Source of the DNA: Lepidurus packardi
Lineage: Eukaryota; Arthropoda; Branchiopoda; Notostraca; Triopsidae
DNA: 64,000 nt
Direction of reading: 5' to 3'
NCBI GenBank assembly: GCA_023053545.1
Contig: JAKZAN010000001.1
Span: 13,098,024-13,162,023, forward strand
Shown here: positions 22,076 to 33,289 of the stretch, piece by piece
Position numbering within the stretch: the first letter of the stretch is position 1
How the letters are laid out: each line of letters begins with the position of its first letter
Notes under the pieces: generated by a model
Databases searched by the model: none
Seen by the model: the letters and a program-made list of their open reading frames with translations, nothing else
What the model was told of the DNA's origin: nothing
Made by a program: the position numbers and the translations under genes

Positions 22076-25000
22076 GAAAAAGAAAAGCCACGAAAAGCTT
22101 TCCGCGTCTTATGTGCGATTGGTAGGGGCAAATGCGTGACAAGCATGACGCATCGAGCGGCTTCCTTGGAAGTGACACTTTATAAAAACAAGGGTCCCGG
22201 AGATTTGATCAATTACCCGGAATGCGGAGCACAGTACAATACGTCCGTTAATACGTCCTGCTTGATCGGAGGGAAAAAGGCGTTCTCCATAGCGCGTGTA
22301 TTTAATTAGAAAATGTAACCTGATCTTCTTATTGGTCCTCTTTTTTCCACCCTTTGATCTTGTTACTGAATAAGTTACAAGGTTCAATAGGTACACGGAT
22401 ACTGTACATGGCTTTTGTATTGAGCAGTTCCGACAAAAAGAAGCCTTACTTCTGCCACAGTATAGTCTGCTAAAGTACCAACACCCATGCTTTTTCTCCT
22501 TTTACCCCACCCTCTTCTTCCAAGCACGAAACTTGCATAGATTGTGGCGCTCAAGGGTATACATACTGTACTGTGGTAAGACGGGCAACACCATTTCTAA
22601 CTTACTTTATTGCTTTTTCCTTGCAGTGTGCGCGATACGGAAGTATTTGCTCCCAGATGGTAACGCAAAAGTCCTTGGCGTACATCGGACGTCGTTCCCC
22701 CCGAAAAGATGAGAAGAATCGTAACTGGACGAATAACCGATTGCAAACCCCAATACGCACACACACGTCCCCCACGGAAAAGTTGGCTGGGCGCGTTTGT
22801 GTAGGGATACCGAGGATTTCCGGGAAATTGCGAGCTGTTACAGGGTAGAAAAGAGCGCACGAGGTGGGGGGGGGGAGGAAAAGGAGATCGGAGACTGTTT
22901 CGAGAGTTTCGAGTATAAGCGAGAGAGTCGAGAGATGCCTTTGATCTTGTGCATCGAGCAGATAAATGAGAACAAAATTGTGTCGTGCCCCTTTCAACAA
23001 TCAACTAGCTCGCATGGCAGAGAGCGCAGAGAGAGGAGAGCTTTTGTATGTTGTTCCGCGTAATCAAAATGGGGGGATGGAGGACGCTCAAGCAGCAAGC
23101 CTGGAACGACATGCTTTAGAGTAAAATCAATTACAAAATCATATATAATATAGTATAATATATAATATATATAATATCTGTATAATACGGTACGGCGGCA
23201 TATTTTTGCACCTGACATCAAAGGCAGACCTGGCCGCCAAAGGCCGAAGAAGGAGACATAGCACATGATAAGACAACTCATCATGGCGCCGCATTTTACC
23301 GTGACCCTTTTTTTTAGGGTGATGTCGTTGCCTATATATTTTTGAGGTCCTCCAAAGTTTTTCAGTTTCTCTCTCGCTTCATATTCTTTCCAGATATTCG
23401 TTTCGATTCACAGCCACAAGTCTTAGGCTGCTGCTATGCGTTCTCTTCCCGGGACTTGTCGATGTAATCGTCCGAAAAATTGACGCCCGACGATCTTATC
23501 AAACGAAAAAGGAACCGGTCATGACCGCAACACTTTTTGTTCCGTTCCTTTTCGTTTTTCTTGTTGCCGAGTTGCACAGCATCCCATTTCCACAAGCTTT
23601 GCTTCTGTGTACACAGAACTTCATAGCTGCTTTCGGTACTTTTTGTTTGTTAGCTGTGAAACTCTTCATCGGATATAATCGACACTTATTGTTACACTTG
23701 CAACCATAAACTATGAGCGAAATAACACTTGCTTTCCGAGAAATTTCATTTGAAATTCGGGGACGATCAACGCTCAGAGGTACTAGCAAAAACAATGAAG
23801 TTTTGAGACAAACTTTTGAACGCATGCAATGTACACTCCTTGTTCATAAACAGCCTACAGAGAACTCTTCCCTGAAGTATGTCCTAATATACTGTATGTT
23901 GTAAAATATTCTATTTCTAGCTTACTTCATATTCTAACACAATGATAGTAAGGTTGCTTTGGTACAGCCTTAAGGCTCCCGTGAAGCTTAGCACAGCATA
24001 GATCGTCACACGTGTTTAGTAACTAAAATCGTCACAATTCAGTACACGACTTCTCGAGAATCTAATTCCTTCAATTTGCGCCATCAGTTTTCTTTTAAAG
24101 TGCGAAAAGCAACACCAAAAGATTCTTGATCCTTGTAAGTGAGCTTCTTGATAAAATTTTCATGTAGTAACGTAATCTAATTACAACATGTCGTAATACA
24201 CTATGTTAGAACATACAACATGAATTTCAATGGTTTATACACTGATCTGTACAGGACTAACTTGTTATGAATTAGGAAAGAAAATCTAGGCATTAGCTAT
24301 TTAGTATGCTGTACTTTACTGTCAATAAATAGCGTTTTCCTCAAAACATGTTTGGCATTTCCTTCACCGAACGGTCTATGCTGAGCTATCTTCTCACGCT
24401 AAATGGCCACGCATAGCCCAGGTATACTGTATACGTTATACGTATACTCTATACACAGGAGCCTGAAGTTACCTAATAGCTCAATGCTTTCGTGTCCCTT
24501 ATTGGCGAACTTGGCCAACTTTGTCAGTTTGGGCCATAAACTTGGTCAAATCGATTCCATTTACTCTCTCTCGGTGCCCGAGTTAAGTTTTCGGAAACCC
24601 TGTCACGCTCTTGTCAAATATGACACCCAAAGTGGCCCCCACTCCGTACCGAACCTGCTTCTCTATACTTTACCTAATCGTCGATCCTTTAGCACGCTCG
24701 TCGCGGTGTACTACCATTAGCGAATTACTTAAGTTTTCTTCTACACGTACCCAAACCGGGCTATGTTTTTTTTGTTAGCTCTCACGTTATTTCCTCACAA
24801 ACTATAGCTAATCACACACGTATTGAATCAAAAATGAAGAGCCGGGAAAGCTAGGAAGCCAAAGTGAGCTGCTTTTCAAAGAAACGCTTGTCACACTGCC
24901 CGTTCCCGGTACAGGCCAGTTTAGAAAGCCCGAATTACGCTAATTTCTCAAGAATGTTTTCCCACACCGCGTTTTACGTTTGCATAACCAATATAAGTAG

Positions 25001-27753
25001 CCGAATACAAAACGACCCAGAAATTTTCTGTAGGTGACCTTGCAGTGTTACTGGGGCATTACGTGATCAGTATCTGCATTGCAGCAGTCAGGTTAGAGGA
25101 TTTCACACACAAATCAAAGATTCCCTCCCAGGCTCCCTCCCCTCGCACACACACATATGTCTACACGCGTAAAAAATAAAAATGAAAAAAAAATATAGAA
25201 GGAAGAGCCAGGGAGAAGGTTGGGCTCATCAAATGCGGAGGACCGTGAATGATACTATGTCTTTCAGGGGTAATTGCCTTTTCTTCGTCCTTGCAAGCTT
25301 TCCTCAAATGGGCGGGTACTTTAGCCTCTTAAACCACTTGGAAGCTTTTCTTCATAGCTTTATATAGCATATTTTCGAATAAAAAATAACAACTATCGCA
25401 TGATAGAGGCTTGTCAGAAAGAGTATCTGAGAATTTACCTGCAATACTTGTCAAGCGTTCGCAAGTAAAATATAAGTCACTTTTATTCATTTGATTCCTC
25501 TAAGGAGTTTATAGAGGAATCGCTATGCATGCCCGTTTTTGCCCCGTGGGTGGTGTAGAAGCGTAATAAGTATATACGTCGCGAGGATTGCTTATGGCAT
25601 ATAAACTTGCAGGATAGAGGGGGGTCCATTTTTTTACGACAACCCCACATAGTCGATTTGTATGGCGAGCAAGCTTCCGCGTAGCGTATAGTCATTACGT
25701 ATAGTCGATTGCGGGAGCCCAAGCTATAGGGGTAACTCGAGAACAAAATTTGGCTCAATGGCGTGGAAGATTCGCATGGGCGTTGAAAAGCACGAAAGCA
25801 TGCTACCATGCAGCAGTTTCGCTGCAACAGAGATAGCGAATGACTGGCGACTATATGGGGCCGTTGAAGGTGGAGGGGGAAAGGGATGCTGCACTTTCCA
25901 ACGGAATGTTCTTCTTCTTATATGGGAGCTGTACTTTTTATTGACCAGTGTCACTTTTTTTATTGACAGTGTCAAAGGAAAAAAAAAAGGTGGAGAAAAA
26001 GTTGTTACTTACTATCGTGTTTTCCGGCGCTTCGATCTCTTAATACGTATCAACTGGTCGTTAGGGCCAGCAAGTTGCCAAACGTCTGCTCCCCAGCAAA
26101 ATTGCGTAGCACGTCAATACTGGCCCGGAATATCGAATGTATCGCATCACTAAATCTCCGAGAGGCTAGAGAGAGAGAAGGGAGGGAGAGATCTGAAGCT
26201 GTGCCCACACGCTGTCTTTCACCTCGACCTTAATTAAAACAGGCGTGGTTTTTCCCGAAAGCTTAACTTTTTGCTGAGAGAGGCTCTTGAGGCCTTTCTG
26301 TGACTGAATGCAAACAGCTTCGGTCCAAATTTGCTGTCATCACCAGTTGTGTTTTGAATGACAGACGAGACGCTCTTTTTTTAGTTCTTTTTTTTGCGTT
26401 ACCCTCTTAGTTGTTTAGACGTTTACGTGGAGCTCCCCAGCCTGGCCTGGCACAGCTTAGGACAAGTTGTACCAAGCCAGACAGAGCTCCTTTTTATTTC
26501 ATTTTTTCTACTTTTTTTGTTTGCCGAGTGGAAAAGGAAAGTGACAGCTAATTTTTTATGGGACAATCCACCGTGTTTACAGCGGTAGAGCGAGGCGACC
26601 TCATTATACAACTGCTAGTTTGTCCCCCCGGTCTATCCCAAACGTTTTCGTGTCATGCTCATGCATGGCTGAACTTGCCGCCTGGGAATATGCAAAATTG
26701 CTCAGTCTTTTACCGTTTGTCCCCAAGTTGAAATAAAAACAGCAGGAACTCCTAGAGCAAGCAAATCAAGCTAGCACGCCTTATTTCACCTGCCAATTAG
26801 GGCTTTATTTCCTCGGCCATATGGATCGTAAAGTTGGAACGTGTCGCGGAGCGAATTTTGAATTTTCCCGCTAGGACATATTTTATTTCATTGTAGCCGA
26901 GTGGGAGAATCCCTTTTTGGCCCGGTAGGATAAGGATATGATATGAAAAGTGACGTGTATGCATGCGTAAGCTATTTGGCTCTAAGCTAGTGGGGATATA
27001 GAGCTATTTTCCAAGGTAAGAGAACCCGAAGAACCAACAGAACATACAGTGAAGTTTCTGGTTGTTTTTGTGTGCTCTGTGTGCATACGTGAGCGCGATT
27101 CCCGTGTTACTTTGAATGTATCATTCCCAGCGCTCGAGCTACTGCTACTGGGTATTACTTATGCTTACGTGTTCCATTATGTATGAAGCACCATCAGCCC
27201 TTGAACTGCAGGTGACTGGTTTATTATCGTGCTGTATGATTAAAATAGGGCTTGTCTTGTACACCTTCGGAGCTCATCGGGGAGTTACCCATGCTTTGCG
27301 TCCAAATGTTCTGTCCCGCTTGATAACTAGGAGCACTTTGCATAACCACTTCTTGTCATGCCCCGACATTCGTTTTCGCTTTCATTCTGGCTTTGCGGGC
27401 AGGTCGAAATACAGAAACACAGAAGCAGAAGGAGAGAAAAGAGAGAGATGCAAGGCACGACACTACCACTGACTTTGTTGCTTCTTCAAAAACTCATCAG
27501 AACGAACAGTACTTTTTTTAGTTTGGCTTGTTCAACACCAGTCGGGAAATTTTACTGCTTTCTCGCACCTGGCATGAAATTGTCAAAGGAAGCTGAAAAA
27601 CCTGCTTGACACACATTCGTCATAGGTAAATAAGCATAGGCAGGACACGCATTGCTTGCTGTCACATCTCACACTTCTTGGATTGGCTTGGCAACGGAAG
27701 TCACTTTCTCGAGCCGTGCACGATCTTTTAATTTTTTTTTTACCTTTTTTTTT

Positions 27754-27770
27754 GGGGGGGGGGGGGGGGG
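27754..27770. repeat. G17 tract preceded by oligo-T
   Basis: An uninterrupted G run directly after T9. Confidence 0.95.
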
Positions 27771-28404
27771 AGGACTAAGGGGAACCACAAAGGAAAGAAA
27801 AAACTGCTGATTAAGGATCCCACTCTATATTTATATGTAGAGGGAAGAGATCGTGCTTGCATACATTAAACCAAGTTTCTGGGCCTCAAACTCCACATTA
27901 TACAGAAACTTGAAAACTTGAATATTTTAGGACAAGTTAAGTTGTCTCCTCGGCTCTGCCCGTACTCACTGGTGCGTGAATGGGCATATATTGTATTAGA
28001 AGGAATTGGAATTTCTATATAACTTTGGGCCTGGCTCCCAAACCCCCTCAGAGTGTCTGAGGGAAGAATGAATGCCTCCTGCATCTTTCTCATCCTTAGG
28101 GCCCCCTGTTCTCAACGAACTCCGTTTGTGTGCCCTTCAAAGTTTAGTGCTCGTATCCGTAAAAGATGTTTCTCGGCGACTAATGCGAGACAACCCCCCT
28201 TCCCCCCATTGTCCGTCAGTCCAAACGAGCGCTTTTCGGAACTAGAAGTTGTGCGTTTGGGGGATTACCCTCGTTTTTCGGCGTGCCTGGGCCAGCCTCA
28301 TCAGACCACGTCAAAGATGCTTCTTCACTGAAAAATGCCACTCGTATGCATCCCCGTGTTCACATAAGTAGAACGCGGGGGTCCGTTTACGGTCATCCGA
28401 AACC

Positions 28405-28427
28405 GGGGGGGGGGGGGGGGGGGGGGG
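28405..28427. repeat. G23 tract
   Basis: The longest G homopolymer in the window. It encodes the poly-Gly run in the chance frame at 28,283-28,819 (+). Confidence 0.95.
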
Positions 28428-28868
28428 AGGGAAGTGATGACGAAAGTCACAGCAATCCGTTAAGACGCTTGCGTTTCCCTTACCTGGGAGGGATTAACAT
28501 GAGATCTATTCGAAGCACCGTATGGCAGTTTTTTTATTTTATACCGAGACAGATGCCAAAGGTTTCGTCCAAACGGGGGATACCCTTCTTATTCATGGTT
28601 CGCGCTCTCTTGCTCGTAATTTATAACCTTTCGGAAATTTCAACAGCCATTCTTTTGGCTATCGGAATCAGGGGACACGTAAAAGGGAATATCAAGTTCC
28701 GGGCTCGGTCCCTGGCTCTCGTCCATACCCCAAACTCTGGAAAAGTAACGTTACAAGGAGCAATAGGTTGGGGCAATAGCCTCATCCAAAGAAAACACAC
28801 TTTGTTTTTAGGAAAATAAAGCAACAATCCCTTATTTTTGGTGATGTTTTTCTTTCTATCATGCGCCG

Positions 28869-29200
28869 ACTAGTAATTTAGCTAACTAAAAGAAGAAAAA
28901 AAAATTTGAGCAATGGGGGGTCAAATGGCTTTGTGACGTCACGAACGTGTCCAGTATCCTAAGTACCCTACCCGAGAACTTTGCTTACTGTTTGCTTTTG
29001 TTTTAAAGCAGTAACCATGGTATTCATATGCAAACTAGTAATTTGGCTAATAAAAAGAAAGAAAGAACGTGAGAAACGGGAATCGTGTGGCTTTGTGAAG
29101 CCATGGACGTATCATGGGGTATCCAAAGTACACTACCCGAGAGTTTTGTTTCATATTTTTTTATTTTTTTTTAAGCATGAAATACATAGTAGCTATGGTA
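28869..29200. repeat. 165-bp tandem duplication
   Basis: Units start ACTAGTAATTT at 28,869 and 29,034. Shared blocks are ACTAGTAATTTxGCTAA, GTGTCCAGTATCCTAAGTAC versus CATGGGGTATCCAAAGTAC, and CTACCCGAGA. TGACGTCA at 28,934 in the first unit has decayed to GTGAAGCCATGGACGTA-like sequence in the second. Confidence 0.75.
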
Positions 29201-29219
29201 AACAAGCGTCGTATGCCAT

Positions 29220-29615
29220 GCTACGGCTGTGACGTCATGACTCAAAGCTGAACATGCCATGTCATAAACTACTGAGAAAACCAAAATTAAGCGAAGTTAA
29301 TCGTTTTTAGTAGATAAAGTAGATAATCTAAACTAAAAGTACTGTATATAGGGCCACTGTGACGTCATGACCCAAAGCATTACAGGCCATGTCCTATCCA
29401 CTACTGATTTTTTTTGTTTTTTTTTAATTAATCGTTCTTAGTAGATAAAGTAGATAATCCAACCTAAAAGTGTATGGATACTGTGACAAAAAACCTAAGA
29501 GAAATTAATCGCTTTTAGTGGATACAATAGATAATCCAAACTAAAAGTACTGTATATAGGGCCACTGTGACGTCATGACCCAAAGCTTTATAGGCCATGT
29601 CCTATCCACTATTGA
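29220..29615. repeat. TGACGTCA-bearing tandem array, about four units
   Basis: Each full unit starts GTGACGTCATGACYCAAAGC, then GCCATGTC..CTACT, then TTAATCG, TTTAGTAGATAAAGTAGATAA and CTAAAAGTACTGTATATAGG. Units start near 29,229, 29,359, 29,484 (5' part deleted, TGACGTCA lost) and 29,567 (3' part absent). No coding capacity. Confidence 0.85.
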
Positions 29616-29619
29616 GATT

Positions 29620-32600
29620 ATTATTATTTTTTAATTTTTTTAAACCAGCGTAAGCATTTCCTCTTGGCTGGCGCATTTATTGGAAGAGACAGCACTTACA
29701 TAGGTTGGGGATTGAGATTTTTTTTAAAACAAAGTTAAGCATATTTGGTAGATAATTTCAAAGTACTTCCCCGACATGTGATTTTTGGTGGGGTATTGGC
29801 ATTTACCCATGTCTTTGGGTGGGCTCGGGACTTTCGACACGGAAATGGCTCTTCTCCCACCTGTTCACGATTTCCCAGTTACAACACATGGATACCGACT
29901 TACATGTGCATAGCTGTTAAGATCATAAATGTGGCGAAGAATTTCTACCGCCAATGTCTGGTCCTGGATTTGCTCATACCTTGGTCTTACCTGAACTTCT
30001 TTTATGCTGCGGTGGTTCTCTTCTATGCTGGTTCCTCTGTGACGAGAATCTGAGAATCGCTTTATAGAGTGATACACTATGTTCCATGGCGGCATTTCGC
30101 TGGACCATCATGCCAACTCCCTCGACAAGACAACCTGGCAGCATAACTACAAGCAAAGCCATGAAAAAATCTCATTCCAAGGCAATCAATGTGCAAGATA
30201 CGGCCAAGACGAAGGAATCCAGTCGGGAATGCTGATAGGAGAATCCTGCCTGGCTTGTTGGACCGTAAAATAAATAAAAAAAAAAAAAAACCTCCCTGGC
30301 CTTTCGCTATCAAACTTCGCGTTTTATTTTGAAAGTGTACAAGAAAGACAGTCGAGCATTACAGCTTAGTAGCCTTGGGCAAGTCCCCCAAAGTTGTTTT
30401 TAGATTTGTTCGAGTTCTCTAACTCGCCTGGGTCTTATCCGAGATCATGTGTAAGAGACTAACAATTATGGAAGCGGTAATAGGGCATGTGTGTGTTGGT
30501 GGCAGAAATATTTGGCTGGGCGCCTGATGATTTGTGGCGGCCGCCCTGGTGCGATTTTTTTGCTTAGTTGGAAACTTGGAAAGAGTTTTACAGCGTTACA
30601 GCAGGAACGCCCTATAGCTATGGAGATATGTAGGCAAAAAAAAAACGAAGCTAACGGCGCACATCTTAGGCCAGAGATAATGATGCTGGCTTGGCTGCCT
30701 CGCTCATTCGTTTTTTCTTCTTCTTCCTCGCTAAGGACGACTATATACTAACAGACCGTCGTCCTACATTTGTTAGGCGTTTCAGAAATGGTTTCCCGGT
30801 CGCTTATTCAGCATGTCTATATACAGAGAGCAAGTGGGATATGGTGTCGTAGATGAGGTGAGGCTTTTCTAAAAAGAATAAAGTGCGATTGTCTCGCATT
30901 TTGGAAAACGCTTTCAACTTTAGGGAGACTTTTTCTTGGAAACGGAACAAAAAATAAATAACAAAAAGTGGCCGAGGGTCTGTTGCTTTCAGACTTTGGT
31001 TAAGAGAGAAGGCCGTTACAAGGCTCACGCAGCTTTCCTTGCTCCAAGGCTTCCAAATAGGAGTTTGAGAGCTTCAAAACCGTCAGCTGCATGTTTTCCG
31101 GTGACAGCTATGCATAGGCAAGCATGCAGACGACGAGATCCCTTTTTGAAGCCTTGAATCCTCAACGGCGTTCCAAGCGTATTGAAGCCAGTGGAGATCT
31201 TCCTGCGATGCGGCTTCCTCAAACTTTTTCAAACCAGTTTTTCGCACCTAACGACTAAATAAAATATCAGCACCAAGATGGGACACTTTGCATACTTTTC
31301 TTTTTTTTTGGGGGGGGGGGGGGGGGGGAAGCAAACTTTTCTGGGCCATTTTTGCTCCGGATGGGGCGGTCAGTCAAAGCCGCTTTCTTGTATCGGGCCA
31401 AAAAAAATAGGAAAAAAAGGGGCCTTTCCACACTGATCATCCGTCAAGAGGAGAAATTTTAGCCCAACACGGATTTCGCGGAGACTGCAGAAAAGAAATT
31501 CGATCTTCGCTCTTAGATCTTCGCCCGGGTGAAGTACATAAAAATGATGACAAAAAAGCTGGGCTTTCCGAGACGAATTTCGGCAAGAAGAGCGCGAGTT
31601 AAAGCCGAACCACCGATGTAAGGCAAGGCAAGGCGCTCCGGGACGCCCAAAGAAAGTGGCGTCCAGTGGAAAAACGTTGACGCCTATACGTCGTCAGCAA
31701 TCTCATTGTGCTTCAAAGCCCGGTAGTTGTTAACTATTGGCGAACCCATCCGTTATTTTTTGTCAGAACAGCGTTTGCATTACGCAAAAAAACTTAGAGC
31801 ACATAACAAGCAACAAGGAGGCATTCTTTAAGAGCCACTTACTTCTATGTAGCTTCCCGTTACTTTCTCAAAGCCAAGTTTTTTTTATTCTTTTTTGTTT
31901 GAATGAATTGCCAAGAACTTACTCCGAAAGAGGCTGATATAGTAAAAAACTAAATAAAAATAACCCAGACAAACGGCGGTGTTTCTGACCAAGTTTTTGG
32001 CCCAGATGATTCTAGACTTTATTTTTTAAATTATTTTTTAGACTGTGTTTAAGCTTGAATCATAGCAGGAATCACAACGTAGGAACTGTATGGCTAAGAA
32101 AAGGGGGGGGGGGGAGAACTCGGATGGAAAATTAGATATTGAATTGACATTTGCGGCAGCCGAAGGGCTCATCGCTTGGATTTTTTTTTTGGCACGTTAG
32201 CTTGGCCGTGAAAGGGCACTCTACGTCCACATTTCACATGCAATTGTGCCGACTGGGCGCAAATCCTATCAAGACGCCAGGGATGTATTATTTTTATAGA
32301 ACAAGGCTCAGGAAAGAGTATTTGAGTCTTTGGAACCGGCAGAAGAAGAGAGGGAGAGAGAAAAGAGCGAACGCGAGAGGCGCCGAGTCAGCGTAATTGA
32401 TGGGGTTAGGGAGGAAGGGGGTCAAGAACGCGGCAACCCCGAGTTAACTTTAACTACCGGACACAGGCCTTTGGCTCATATAGTTTGCCCACTTTCCTTG
32501 ATGGAATCCTACGAGTGGAGGTAAAAGACGGAAGGCAACCAAGAAACCTCATCTATCTTAAAAAAGGTTTGTCTAGTAAAAATAAAAAAAAGTTCCACGT

Positions 32601-33084
32601 TGGGGTCTAGGTATGGGCTTCAGCAGTGTCAACTCAATTTTGCATGACAAGTCTATCCAGATCCGAGAAACAATGTTGGACCATTTCGCCCCAGAATGCA
32701 ACCCAAAGGAGAAGAGGAGCTGTAGCCGAGTCGGGGTCTTCTGTATTATTCCGTGAAAGCGGGATAAAACTTTTGCAAGCTGGCCAAGTTTTTTTGGTTG
32801 CTTCATGACAAAGCAAGTAGCACATTATCATTTTATAAACGTGCAATAAGAGAGCCTTTTCGTGTTGATGTCCATTCCATCCGCCACCAGGCCATTTCTT
32901 TTTCATCGCTGAGTCACGTCCTTTTCTGACTTATTTAGTGTTTATACTCTACCGAGATGCATTAAGGTCTCGGACCTGAAACGAAAAAAGATAGAAATGG
33001 GAAGTTTCAAGTAAACTACCGCTTAACCAACACAGTTTTCCCTTCGCGAATAGTTGGACGCTGTGTATTCGTAAATTTTCTATT
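29620..33084. other. Intergenic, no supported gene
   Basis: Short frames only. T9 then G19 at 31,301-31,328 and a G12 run at 32,103-32,114. Confidence 0.45.
31310..31328. repeat. G19 tract preceded by oligo-T
   Basis: Same oligo-T to oligo-G arrangement as at 27,745 and 59,523. Confidence 0.95.
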
Positions 33085-33285
33085 CGTACATACAGGTGGC
33101 AACGCGACACAACGATGACTTGACAGTAGGACTACCCTGTACCCGACTACGGACCCCGACATAAGGACGACGGACCCCGACACAAGGACTACGTACCCCG
33201 GCTTAATGACTTTTTTAGCTTAGGTTAGGGGTTTGTAGTCTATAAGTCGGGTACACCGTAGCCGTATTGTCGAGTCGCCCTTATG
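33085..33285. mobile_element. 21-bp-period foldback array, copy D
   Basis: Two 21-bp units start at 33,151 and 33,172 (GGACCCCGACAYAAGGAC plus a triplet), with a decayed third at 33,193. They are preceded by GCAACGCGACACAACGATGAC. The right flank AGTCGGGTACACCGTAG (33,251 on) is inverted relative to TGTACCCGACTACGG at 33,139, and outer CGTACATA/TATGTCTACG stretches also pair. This gives the same foldback plan as copy B. Confidence 0.6.
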
Positions 33286-33289
33286 TCTA

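Larger units (their letters stand above)
21386..28404. other. Intergenic, microsatellites, no supported gene
   Basis: Contains (AC)n at 21,594-21,614, a C17 run directly followed by A22 at 22,037-22,075, an AT-rich stretch near 23,140-23,190, and T9 then G17 at 27,745-27,770. Many short frames on both strands, none with a recognisable domain. A strong acceptor-like sequence ends at 21,913 (see findings). Confidence 0.45.

Noticed and set aside
22597-23004. Overlapping 135- and 132-codon minus-strand frames
   Set aside because: Two frames open over the same DNA with no domain in either; composition explains it.
28283-28819. 178-codon plus-strand frame with an AATAAA just after the stop
   Set aside because: Contains a poly-Gly run from a G23 homopolymer and no domain; openness is probably chance.
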